Shown here one piece after another: positions 11,010-22,862 of a DNA stretch of 64,000 nucleotides (its first letter is position 1; every line of letters starts with the position of its first letter). The notes under the pieces were generated by a model. The model was given only the letters and a program-made list of their open reading frames with translations, had not been told where the DNA came from and did no database searches. A program made the position numbers and the translations under genes. This DNA is from Botryosphaeria dothidea (Eukaryota; Ascomycota; Dothideomycetes; Botryosphaeriales; Botryosphaeriaceae): NCBI GenBank assembly GCA_011503125.2, contig WWBZ02000062.1:2914001-2978000 (forward strand), in the 5' to 3' direction.

Positions 11010-12181
11010 TTACTGCTGCTTCTTCGCCACGGGATTGGGGTCGTACTGGCGGTCGTCCTCCCCCTCGACTTCCTTGACGATGCGCTCCATCTCCTTGCTC
11101 TGCTTCTCCCACTCGGACTGGGCCATCTTGAGCTCCTTGCGGAACAGCTCGTCGTTGGGCTTGCGGTACGAGCCGCCGAGGCGGTCCCAGAGTGTGGTGT
11201 ACTGGCCGTAGTTGTAGTTGAAGTAGAGGCTGAGTGGCGTGTCAGATAGGTTTGATTTGCTACTTCGGGCATGATGGCAACTTACTGGTGCATCGTGTGG
11301 CAAGCAGCGCCATTGATGATGGGGCTCTCAGCAACATACTCGCCATCATGAATCATGACCGTCCAAATGTTGACGAAGGCGAAGAGCGCCACGTAGGCGA
11401 ACTTCTGGAGCGGGAAAATGAAGGGGAAGACGTGGTAGGGTAGAGACTGAGCATAGCCGTCCAGAGGGTGGAAAGCGTGGCTGGCGTAGGGAGAGGGCAT
11501 GATCCACTTGTGGTGAGGCTTGTGGAGGTGCTTGTAGACCTTGGGGTGGTGGAGCCAGCGGTGGATCCAGTAAATGCAGAAATCGGTGAAGACGATGAAG
11601 AAGGGGAATTGGATGATGTTATACCACATGCCAGGGCCATCCTCAACTGCATCGTACATCTTGCTGTATCCGCGGACCTCGGCGACGAAGAAAGGCACGG
11701 TGCAGAGACTCATCACGGGCATGGCGCGCATAGTCTGGGCAATCTCCATGGAGATCTGGTTCTTGAGGTATTTCGGGTGAGCGAAGGTAGCCTTGTCGAA
11801 GACGAAGACGTAGGAGAAGCTGGCGCATGCAAAGTAGACGACCAGGCCGAAGATCCTGTGCTCAATGTGTCAGTACGATGATAGACGCGTCCAATTGGAG
11901 GTCGGCGCGTACCATGTTATCAGGAACAAAGACGTAGCCTGGCGGTAGATGTTGTCGCGCGTCCAGCTGCTCATCCACGCGTGTTCCGTGGGCGGAAACG
12001 ACAGGTACTGGCTCGCAGGCTCGAATTGCCATGTCTGGGCGGGCGAAGGCATCTCCGGGATGGCCGAGTAGGTGCCATTGGAGGCGGCGGTCTTGCCCAG
12101 GTGGGCTACGGGCGAAGGTACGGCGAAGGCATAGATGTAGTCGAAGAGATAGGTGTCGAAGGCCTCAAGTACGACGTCCAT
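11010..12181 (-). CDS. erg3: Delta7-sterol C5(6)-desaturase Erg3, 352 aa
   Basis: This ER membrane di-iron enzyme introduces the C5-C6 double bond in ergosterol synthesis. Its loss is a known route to azole tolerance in yeasts. Exons: 12181-11913, 11855-11286, 11229-11010. Introns of 57 and 56 bp have GTACGC and GTAAGT donors, and the joined frame is 1,059 nt. The fatty-acid-hydroxylase superfamily histidine boxes are all visible: HRWLHH at about 188, HKPHHK at about 201, and HTMHH at about 276. The last box is rebuilt only when the second intron is removed, because the exon ends in HTMH plus CA and the next begins with C. Flanking hydrophobic segments ([35 protein letters not shown]) are the expected membrane helices. 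[21 protein letters not shown] after the third box is the family signature. Confidence 0.95.
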
Positions 12182-15100
12182 GACGGGCGAGCTGCGGCGA
12201 CAAGGCGCCTGTTGAATTGACGGGGAAAAAGAGTGGTGGAGGCGGCGCGTCAAGGCGGCGCACAAAAACGGTGAAAGGGGTTTAGGGCGCTGGTGCGGAT
12301 GGATTGGTGTTCCTGAGGAGCCAGGTGCGAGCTGGGCGCGATCAGATAAGGGTCGGGCGGCTCGGTGGGTGGTGGGAGCAGGAGGCGGTATTATAGAAGG
12401 CGGAGAAGCTCGCAGCCGAGAGGTCCGGTTTGCGGTGCGCAGGGTGAGCTTGGGCGGTGGACATGGGCGGCATTTCAGAAAATCGCAGTCGCAGCCACAG
12501 GTCGCCCAAGGGCCGTTGATGCACTGGAAAAGTCGGGCCAGGGTCTGCACGGGCGCTGCTGATTGGCTCTGGCGCGACGCTGCTAGCCCGTTCGCGGGCT
12601 AGTTTGATTACGGCAGGCGTCGGGACGACAGCATCCGTCTCGTCTGATGATTTGTGCGAGAGAAGCAGCCCATTGCGCTCGCCGCTTTCCAACGCACCAC
12701 AACCGCCTGATCATGATCCGCGACGCCATTGAAAATATAGACGCTGCTGCTGCCCTGCGCACCCACGAATCGCTCTCGGCGCGCGCGCGGGGGGCTCCAG
12801 AAAGGGGCTCCGCTGGGCGCGCAAGCAAAAGCCCGATTTTTCCCACGTCCAAATAAGCTGCCGCGGCCCCACGTGACGTAACATGGCCAACGGCGCGCGG
12901 CGAAGTCGGAGAGAAATGAAGGCAGTGATGAACTGTCGCGCGGGGCTTTTTTGGCCATGGTGGCAATGCTTCTCCGCATCTCGGCCGCCAGGCGCCCCTT
13001 TTCTCCGGCTGCCGGGGCGCTGCTTGCGACAGCTTGACAACGGAGACGGGGAACTCCCACACAGCTCAGCCCTGCGGCCGAGATGAGATGACGACGCTGC
13101 AAGATGGAGATGAGATGAGATAAGATAAGGGGCGAGAGCTGCAGTCCAGGGCGCCAGAGCTTCAGAGCTCCAGCAGCAAGCTCGCAGAGAGTGGGGCCTT
13201 TTAACAGCTGTAAAAGGCAGTGACGCGGCCGCCTGCCGGTCGCTGCACGAAGCTCTCGCTCGCTCGCCGACGTCGAGTGCCAGCACCGTGACTTGGACGC
13301 CGTCTGCCAGGTACAACCCAGCTTTCAGAAAGGCGGGCATCATGTGCGCGGGCTTCGGCGGTCGGACCAGCCTCGCTCTTCTCGGCCGCGCCTCTCCTCC
13401 ACCAGCAGTGGCACAGCGTGCGCGCTGCATGCGAGCTCGACCGGCCGCAACGCCTTGCACGCCACAGATGCAAGATGGCCCTCCATCGCCGGATTGGCGG
13501 CGCCAACAAGAGCCCAACCATGAGGCTGTGGTTGCCTCCAACAGCGATCGCCACGAGCAGAAGTCGGCGCTGACGAGGCGCGGAGTGAGGCTTGCCCGCG
13601 ACCTGCCATCTACAGCAGAACTGGAGGGGTTACCCCTCGACCTGGCTGCTGCCTCCCCTCCTTCAACACCAGCCGCCCCGTCATCGCGCGTGCAACTCGT
13701 CCGACACGCGCGCTCTGCCGTGCCACTGACACACACTGGCTGCGCCTTCTCCGGACCCCACGCCGTGCCTGTTTGTCACTGCCCGCCTCCGCTTCGTTAG
13801 CCACACTGCCGGGGCTTACCTTCGCTTTATCCACCCTGTTACCTAGCCTCCGTCTATCTAGCCGCCTGCGTTTGCGCCCCCAATCACCGTCTTCCCAAAC
13901 GGCATGTACACGCGCAGCACCACTCACCGCCTTGGCGCCACACTCCTCCTCCATTGGACCACCAGACAGCCGACAATTGCGCCAGATCCGACAAGGGAGC
14001 CCAGCAAACTCTAAAGGACATCACAGCAAGAGCTAATCTGTGTCCCAACGCTGAGGTACCGTAGACACCTGACCGCCAACGCACACGACTAACGGCCACT
14101 GCTATCGTCACCCTCCGGCGACCCCATTTTCACTGCCCGTCCTCGAGCACGAATCGCGCCGGATGAAGCCGCGCGCAGAGGGCGCCAAACGGGAGACCCG
14201 ACAGTTTGGGCCCTGGAAGAGCTAGCGACCTTGGCCGTGTGACACGCTGCGAGACGGGCAGATGGCTGCGAGCCAGAGTTGCTGCCCCTTCTGCGTGCCG
14301 GGATTCCTGTCGCCGTCAGTGGCATTCCCTTTTCGCGCTGCCTGCTGCTGGTGCTGGCACTGCTGCTGCCGCCGACGCTGCGGATGAAGTTTGGAAAAGA
14401 GCCTGTGGTGGCACCTGGCCATATGCTTGCAGACCTGTCTAGATTCCCGTTTACCCGTCAACTGCCAGCATTGGCTGATATTTCGTTCCCCCAACCTGGC
14501 TACCGGGACGCAAGCATCCTCCGGCGCTCCGAGCGGGGTGCACCGTACAGTAAGCGTGCTGTGTGACAATCTGCTCTCCTGCTGTGCACTACGAAAAAGC
14601 GGCATCTACACCGTTGCGCTGGGTCTGCGTCCCTATTACCGGTTGTCGTCTTGCGCGTGCCGTGCGCATGCAGCGCTGTTGTGTCGCGAAGCCTTTAGTG
14701 CCATGCATCATTTTCGGCGAGCACAGCAGCCAGCACATCAACCGCACTGCATACCGCTCCCGTGGCCTGACTGCCCTGTCTTTTGCAACCTGCAACGCCT
14801 CAGCCCATTTCCAGGAATTGCAGCTGTTTTAGATTGAGTCGAGCTTTGCAGACGACAGTATGTATTCTGCAGAATCAACCTACACCCCAGCCCCCTCGAC
14901 CAGGAAATCAAACCCGGGCGATACCCCGCGGCCGGAATTTGGCACTGGAAAACAGCTCCAAGCAATCCAGTCTGAGTTCAGACAAGGGAAACGCAAGCAT
15001 CGATCCTGACACAGAAGCGGCCTTCAGCGTTTGTCAATGTTACGCAGATGAGAGCTTCGCTTCCTTACGTAGTGATGTTTGCTGTGGTCAACTCACCCCA

Positions 15101-18100
15101 GCCATCAGCTGCAATATCCACATGCAGTTGTCGAAGCCGGGATTGCAGCGTTTGCTATAGCAGGAAGAGAAAAGTGGATACGGGCATTGTTATTTCCGCG
15201 AGTTTGAGTGCCAGGCAGGGATCAGGTACTAAATGAACAGGCAAATCCCAGGTATTGAAGCAGCAAACAACGCACGCATTCCGCACCGCCCTCCCAGCCA
15301 CATCCACAGGATATACTCGAATTTTCTTAGCTTTGCGCGCGAATTAAAGTCGAACCACCTCGTCGGGAGTGAGGCGTGGACGGCGAGGTTAGTGCATTGT
15401 GCTCTGGCGAACCAGTTGGTTATCGCTACAGAGTCTAACAGCTCACTGGATCGGCTCTTGCCCTCCGAACCTCGGACTGCGCCGGTGAACATTGGTAACC
15501 GGGCGATTGCTGAGTCGTCATCGAGGGCCGTCGGCATCCAGGGAGAAAGACTCCAGCGACCAGTATACGATTTTGAGACTGGTGGCCTCAATCTAATTTG
15601 ACCCACCTCCTATTCTCCTCCCGCGGAATGCTGTTCGATTAATGATGACAGCTTACTTGCGTTGCGCTAGCGGACATGACGCCGCGCCGTTGTGATAGTG
15701 GATATTATAGCGTCAAAAAGCATACTGTTTATAGGCGCGCTGACCAGTGTTCATGCCTGACCTGAAGGACAACACTTGAAGACAGACCGCCAGCTGCCCA
15801 AGTATTACCCCAGAATCCTGTAGCAGAGCCGACCTCGAGTATGTCGTGGTTGATGGAAGCTCGCACCGCAGCTGAAGCGCTGTAGGCATGGTGATGTTCG
15901 TTAGCGTTATTGGCTGGACTTTTGCTAGACCAGCCTCATTCCTGCTTCAGCAGCATTCCAGGAGGTCCTTGATGTGCTTGATGTGAGCAGCGCTGGACTG
16001 TAGCTGCTGGATCACAGCTGGAGGTCGTAGGGGTGCCCCTCATCGGACGACTCCGCTGTTGGGGTCGTCCGGTCGTCCCCGCTCCAGTTCCCGAATACAA
16101 CGTGGCAAACTTCACCTACACGGAGATTCAACGCATGAGATATGACACGCCTTATCAGCGGTGGACATAGATGCGTTCTATTTCGGCCGTTGCTCATCAC
16201 ATGGCAATAGTGCTGGATATTACGTACAGAGGCGGCGCTATCACGTCACACCAGCTGAGCGAAGCCTTTTGTCCACGGCCTCTCTTTGTTTGCCTGGAGA
16301 AGGAGCGACTTTTGATATTTGCAATTCTCAAGGCTTGCACGCGTGCTAGCTCTCTCCGCCACTTCGCTAATGACGCCCGTTGCGAGCTTAATGGACCAGA
16401 CACGCGTGGACCAGACTGCTCGCGTAGACCACGCCCAGAGCTCAGCCGCGTCTTGTCTGTCAATCACACAATTCTCCGTTTCTGGTCGAATGCCTGGTCT
16501 CTGTCCCGCGCACGCTTCAGCGCAATGCTGATCAACGGTTCCGCTCCCTGAAGCCCTCACGTTCCCCTGGCTCCTGGTCGGAAGAACCCTACATCGCCGC
16601 CGGAATTGCGTTGTTGCTGTCTGTGAGAATCCGGATGTACAGTCGCCTCATTCTGGCGGAACACGGCAATCCCGACGGAAGTGGGGATCTTCAAGGCCGC
16701 AGATAAGACTTCACGATCCCAGGTAGACTCTACGCGACAGGCTACGGCAAGACGTACGAATTACCGCTTCTGGTCAATCTCTCTGCGCAATTGACCTTTC
16801 GCGACCTTTACTAGCCCGTCGTTGTTGATCCTAAAACGCTGAGCGGATGAGCCGCGTGGATCGGCTTGAGGATCAACGTCTCCAGATTTCCTCGACGATC
16901 AACGAGGATAGATCTCAAATATATCCCGGGAAGGTTGTAATGCAGATTCGTTTCTGTCATTCTTCGCGTGCGTGCGAACGATGTGTTGGAAGACCCATGT
17001 AGTCGCATACGCAGGGTGAAGGTGAAGCAATCGTCCAAAGGCCAGCCAAGACGCTTGATTCCCATGTCTTGGATCACCCATCTGGACTTCTCGGAAACCC
17101 AGAACCACTTCAAACTATGCGGTCTGGATCTCGGTCCTAGGCCCTTGCGCAAAATCACTACTCTAGAGACCATCCAACCCTCTGCTCTCCGCGGAGACGA
17201 AACTAGCCATGCGGGAAAAGTTTGGGGGGCGTGCCAAACACCCCACGCAACGCCCACCACCCACCCATCAACCCACGAGGCTGACCTTACCGCCTTTACC
17301 ATCTCTACCACCACTAAAGCCGCCCCCACGAGGGCATGAGAGATATCCATAATCACCCCACAAATCCACACAACTACGTGATCCCTCTCCCGCGTCTAGA
17401 TCAAGTTTTTCCCACAAGCCCAGTGACGCCGCGGTGACGCTGATCTCCAAACACCACCTTCAACCAGGCCCCCCTCTCCTCATCCATCACATCTCTATCG
17501 GGCCCGCCACACATCCGCCGGCCTCTCGGGCCACGCGTTGGCCCCGTCCGATCCGGAAAGCGAACTGCGAAAAAGCAGCCAAAAAAATCCCCTTACCTTC
17601 CCGCGTGTGCAAGCAATCTTCCCATGGGGTAAGTGTCAGCGCGGGTTCTGGACCTGGATTAGCACGCACATGGCGGCTTACAGACCCCCCTCCCCAGGCT
17701 TCTCATCATCCACACTCTTCTGCCCTGTCTGTCACCCTTAGGCCCGCCACCCCCTCCTTCGGTGCTTCCCGCAATATCACCATCATCTCCGTCCGTGACG
17801 ATTCCACACAAACAAAGAAGGAGTGGGATGGAGGAGGAGGAAGAGGAAGAAGAAAAGAGAAACCTAGGCGAACCGCACGTGTTGCTGCCCTGCGGTCGCG
17901 GTAAAAAGTCTGCCTTGCCGCCGCTGTGAGTGGCTTGCGTTCCTTCAAGCCGTATGCCTGCACATCACACACAAGCGCGTGCGCGCACATAGGCAGACGA
18001 TATCTTCTCGGGTCGTAGATCGATGGGGCGTGGAAGAGAAGGGATCCTGGTCTATCGTAGCTCCTTTTCACTGCAAGGGACCCCATCCGCTCCCGAGAAG

Positions 18101-19581
18101 ACCGGGCGCTCGCGCTTGCGAGCGGAGATCCCCTTGGTAGCGTGCGGTTCGACCGTACCTGACGAGAGAAGCGAGAGCGAGGGTTCTTTGGGACCGATCG
18201 TTTCATGGTGCGTGAGGCTGACGGATGTTCAGCTCTCGTTACTATGTGGGTCATTGAGTTGTCGTGGTCGTCGTTGTCGTGCAGTGATGATCTCCTCTTG
18301 ATTGCGCCTCGTTTTCGAGAAGGAGTGGAAAGTGGCCAAGTGGTAAGATTGGGAGGCGGTATTAGGTGGAGTATCTGTGGGTGGCACAGGGCGGAAGATT
18401 AGGCTTTGTGGGGCTATGTAGGAAGAGAAAAAAGGGCACATAGGAACGCATTACGTGAAGTTTTGTGGAGGGGTCTTCTCTGGCTCTCCACTTGTCATGG
18501 CTTGTCAGCCTCGTGTCGAGGAAAAAAGAAAGCAAGAGAGAACGTGAATAGCACGAAGTGGGAACCTGGCAAGGGTTCGAAACATGCGCACAGAGAGCAG
18601 TGAGATATTGCAATGGAGTGGTTGCAAGAAAAGACTCTTATCGATCTTCTGTTTGCTAATGGTTTTGCCATAGACAATATGCTTGATGGTGGTCTGTGAG
18701 CGCGAGCTCGTTTTTGTAATCTAAGAAGCCATGCAAAAGAAAATGTACGATAAGAGGGAAAGAAAGGCAGAGTGACTAGCTAACACTAGTCGACATATGT
18801 TCTCGGTTTGCAACCTGATCAAGGCTGTGACCTTGAGAAGACGCGGTGTACATGGCGGTCTTTGGAGAGCCTGGAAGCTTTTCCAATTTTTAAGATGAAG
18901 ATGGAGATCGAGGGGCTAATGATACTGGTAGTTCGGGCAAGAGAGATATAAACGGTATGGCAAGTCCATAGGGGGGGTATCCGCGTTTAACAAACGCACC
19001 GAAAACATAGAAAGATAGGCAAGGAAAGTGAAAGAGATGAGACCGGAAACGAAAACACAAAGTGTCGTGGTGATAGTCATACAGTGTGTGCGGACCGAAA
19101 GTAGTCGTAATGGTAAGAAAAGCACCCAAAAGGGAAAAGCCAAATAAACCAATAAGCGCAAAAGCAGCCAACACTAGCACCGAGTCGGAAATAGACTTCG
19201 ACCAACAACCAAACCACCGTAAAGTAACGCCCCGAGCAACCCGAAGAGAGAAAATTACGGGAAAAAAACACTAGCATAGCCAAAACCACTGACAAAGGAA
19301 ACACCGAGAAAGAATCAGCAGAGGAATGGATATGAACATCATAAGACAATACGCAGTTCGATACTGGGCCAGTCCAGCAGACCCTCGGCCGTGAGATGTC
19401 CTCCGTAGGTCGCCGTGACATGCCCTTGAATGCCATGAAACCCATGCGCCTCTCCGTATGTGTGCGCCACAGACCATTTTCCAAGTATGTGGTCTTTCGT
19501 TCTATTGAGTAAAAGAATTCCTTTTCGCCGTGCGCAATCGGTACAGGATTACGGTCGTGAAAGAGTTCGAGACGCAACCTT
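12182..19581. other. Long gene-poor GC-rich interval (7.4 kb)
   Basis: The interval runs from the erg3 start to the 3' end of the C2H2 factor. The first kilobase should contain the erg3 promoter. Open frames of up to 341 codons occur, but they are Arg/Ala/Ser-rich, overlap on both strands and show no domain or splice pattern, as expected by chance in GC-rich DNA. No tRNA, rRNA or transposon signature was recognised. Confidence 0.5.
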
Positions 19582-21504
19582 CTAGTACATCAGGTTTCCG
19601 TAGCCATGGGGCGCCTGTTGATGATGGTGGTGCTGCTGCTGCTGCTGCTGCTGCAAGTACTGTCCGGGCGGTGGGAGTTGCACGTGCTGTGAGGACATTT
19701 GTGCATGTTGTTGGTGGTGGGGCGGCGGTGGAGGCAGGCCGTAGCCAGCAGCAGGTACAGCGCCGCCATAGCCGGAGTAAGGACTGTGCTGCTGATGGTG
19801 CGGCTGGCCGTGCATCTCAGAGTCCACGCTGCTCAGCGACGGACTCCGGCTACTGACGCTGTGGCTGTAGCGCGCCGTTCCAGGCGGCGGAGCGCCTGCG
19901 CTGGTGCTGCTACTGGTATAGGAGCGCCCACTGGTCGTAGAGACCGTGCTGTAAGGACTTGTCATGCCGACTCCGGCACAGGTTGTGCCATATGAACCAA
20001 TCGCTGCTGTGCTGCTGACGGGCGTGGACAAAGCCGACGGTGGTGCTGTCGATGCGACTGGCGTAGTCGAAGATGAGGAGCCCGAAACGCTGCCTGCTGG
20101 AGGAGTTACACTGCCAGCACCAGAGGATGCGGATGGAATAGTGGAGATGCGGCGGTCCTTGCCACGACCCTTAATGCCTTTGTTCGAGTTCTTGTATAGT
20201 GAAGCAAAGTATTCGAAAAGCTCCTTGTCCTGGGGAGAAACAGTCTCAGAGTCACGGATTGATGCGAACTTGGACGTGAGGAAGCGCAACATCGGTGCGT
20301 GAAATTTGTTCTGGTGGGACTGGTGGTTCTGTCAGCCTAATTGATCGCCCAGGGCCATCTTCTTACACACCTTCAGGTTTCCGAGCTGAGTGAACTGCTT
20401 GCCACAACCCTCCAGCTTACAGGTGAAGGGCTTCACATGCTGATGGACGATCTTGTGCGCGCGAACGTTGCCGCGCTGAGCGAAGGTCTTGCCGCAGATG
20501 TCGCAGTTGTATGGTCTCTCGCCAGTATGACGACGCTCGTGAGTCTATTGTGGTCAGATCTCGCGTTTCCGTCCGTCCTTGAGCGTTCGCTAGCATACCT
20601 TCAAGTTTCCGAGCTGGGAAAATCTCTGTCCGCATGATGGCTCCTTGCAAACCTGCGTTGCCGGTCAGTCTCCGGGTTGGCGTCAAGTTTCAGGGTGGGG
20701 AGTGGCCTACGAAGGGCTTGAAGCCAGTGTGGGCTCGACGGTGAATGTCCAAATGGGTCTTCTGGTAAAAGCTCTTGTCACAACCAGGCATGTCGCACTG
20801 GTACCTCTTCTTGCCCTTCTCTCCGGGTTTCGTGTGCACTTCCTTTTGGAGGGGATCAGCCTGACGGACAGCCATCTGCTTACGATGTCTCAACTCACCT
20901 CTTGCGGCGCTGGCCGGCGTTTCTCGGGCGTCGTCGTCTGCTTGGACTGGATGGCCTTCATGAGCGTGTCGACGTCCGTACTGAAATTGATGCCGGCACC
21001 GCCGTTTTCCGACTCCCCGGAGCTGGTCATCCTGTAGTCCTCGCCGCTCAGGTTCAGATCGCCCATCTGCTGGTACGGCTCGACCGGAGAACCCATCTCG
21101 GGCTTCACGGGCTGGCCTCTGCTGTCCAGCGGGTAGGTGCTCTGCGGCAGGCTGGACTGGTAGTAACTAGACGACGGCTGAGAGTTCGCATGGTAGTTCA
21201 CGCCGAAGTTCTGGCTGAAGCCGAAGGCGGAGGTCGAGTCCAGCGGCTCGTAGGCGAAGGAGGTGGAGTAGGAGGGCATGGAGGTCTGGGGCCCGCAGGT
21301 CTGGAAGAAGGGCAGCTGGCCGTCTATCTGGGCGGAGGTGTAGGCCTGGGAGGAGGGCATGTTGACCATGTGGGAGGTCTGGAGGCGCTGAGAGCTCTCG
21401 TAGGAAGCAGACATTGCGGGGACGCTCATGTTTGCCATGTGCATGCTGTGGTCGGGTCGTCGTTGCCATGAACCGGTGTGCTGGGGAGCCATCACGGCTG
21501 TCAT
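19582..21504 (-). CDS. C2H2 zinc-finger transcription factor with four fingers (Azf1/Egr-like), 567 aa
   Basis: This is a probable sequence-specific DNA-binding regulator. Inferred exons: 21504-20899, 20842-20711, 20652-20599, 20544-20371, 20319-19582 (1,704 nt; introns of 51-58 bp). Residues 1-200 are Ser/Gln/Tyr-rich, possibly an activation region. Four tandem C2H2 fingers occupy about 212-310: [59 protein letters not shown], and [19 protein letters not shown] plus SHQNKFH. TGE/TGF-type linkers separate them. The C-terminal half is Ser/Thr/Gly/Pro-rich and ends with a Gln8-His4 tract. Fingers 2 and 4 are both split by a phase-0 intron directly after QLGNLK. In the last intron I chose the acceptor that restores LKSHQNKFH; one nine bases earlier would add three residues. 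Its biological role cannot be read from sequence. Confidence 0.88.
19625..19662. repeat. CAG/CAT triplet tract encoding Gln-His run
   Basis: Near the C-terminus of the C2H2 factor, repeated CTG (and GTG) triplets on the plus strand encode eight Gln followed by four His and two more Gln on the minus strand. Such tracts commonly vary in length between strains. Confidence 0.85.
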
Positions 21505-22843
21505 TCTGGAGGAGTGCGACTCGACAAAGACAAGATGATACCAGAGGCGGCGGCGCAGACAATGCTGTGCGACTGTTGGATGGTTGAAACAAGGGAAGCA
21601 AGAGAGAAGAGGCGGGTATAGGCGAGTACAAGTAGGCGCTGGTTGGACAGGCGGGCTCGGTGGTACTACTGGCCTCGCACGCGTGGGAAGGAGATGGTCA
21701 TACGGAGGAGAGGAGCTGTGGCGAACCTTAATCGAACCCAGCGGAGCGGTTGCAGCGTGAAGGAGGGCTTATACAGCAGCGGCGCACAGATTGGACAAGG
21801 ATGCTCGAGATGACGATGGGTGGGCCCGGGAGGGAGCCCAGCTTGGGGGGTGCGCAACACTGATCGAGACCGGGCGGGCGCATCAGGAGCAACAAGAGAG
21901 TGAGGAAAGATGGGAGTTTGCGCAAGGCGCGCTCGGCAGCTAAGCCGCTCTGCTAGGAGGCCCCCGGCGAGCAGGCACACGGGCATGGGCGCGGGCAGCA
22001 CAGGCGTGGGCGGGCATGGCAGTTGGGGTCGAGACGGGCGGCAGAGCCGGGGGCCGTCGCTGCGGGCCGGGCGTGGTATGGCGCGTGCGGCTTGCGAGGC
22101 TTGCTTATTGCAGGCGAGGGGCATGGGCGCGGTCTCAGGCCAGGAGAGAGGTGTGGGAGCTGGTGCTGTGGGGGTGAGGAGGGCGCGCGCGCGCGAGTGG
22201 CCGCCCTAGCGCAGCCTCAATGGTGCATCATGACCAAACAACGGCCACTGCCCGCCTCTCCGCCCGCTCCGTGTCGTCGAGCCGGCCGAGGGACGGCCCT
22301 GTCCCTGCCGCTCGTGACCGCGTGCGCGCCCGGCGGAGATGCTCTCCTCGAAGGAGAGCGCGATGCGATGCGGTTGATAAGGCGCCGACCGCCTGGGACG
22401 GCGACGGAGATCTGAAGGCGCGGCGATGCGAGCCAGGCCCAACCCCCCGGCCTGAATCGTGCAGTGCGACCTGCCTTGGCCAATTTTAACGCCAGCCCGC
22501 GGCGGGCGTCGCGATGGGCGACGAGCAGGCAGGCCGGGCAGGCGCAAGCTTGGGCGCGCGTCCGCGGGAAGAACCTTCGTGCTGCCGGGCGTTGGTGACC
22601 CGCGCTTGTGGGCGCGACTCCAGCTTGCCGGGTCGCCATTTTGATTTCTTTTTGGTAACCGCCGCCTTCTTGCGCGTCACGCCTCTGCCCAATTGCAGCC
22701 TCGGCGCGCGCAGAGCCCGCGGCCGACGAGGGGGGAGGGGAGAGGGGAGGCCGCGGCAGTGTGGGCGGCCGGTGTGCTGGTGCCGTAGTCAAAGCCGTCC
22801 GTCACCAGCCCTCAGCTCCTCGATCCGGGGCAGGGATGCTGCA

Positions 22844-22862
22844 GGGGGGGGGGGGGGGGGGG
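22844..22862. repeat. Poly-G tract (19 G)
   Basis: A perfect run of guanines. It could form G-quadruplex-type structures and is a common site of assembly or sequencing length error. Confidence 0.95.

Noticed and set aside
12711..13736. 341-codon open frame on the minus strand
   Set aside because: It is Arg/Ala/Ser/Cys-rich, overlaps long frames on the other strand, has no domain and lies in GC-rich DNA where stops are rare.
20861..20898. 38-nt intron option in the C2H2 factor
   Set aside because: Shorter than workable fungal introns. The 56-nt alternative (20843-20898) has a better branch-acceptor spacing and keeps the frame.
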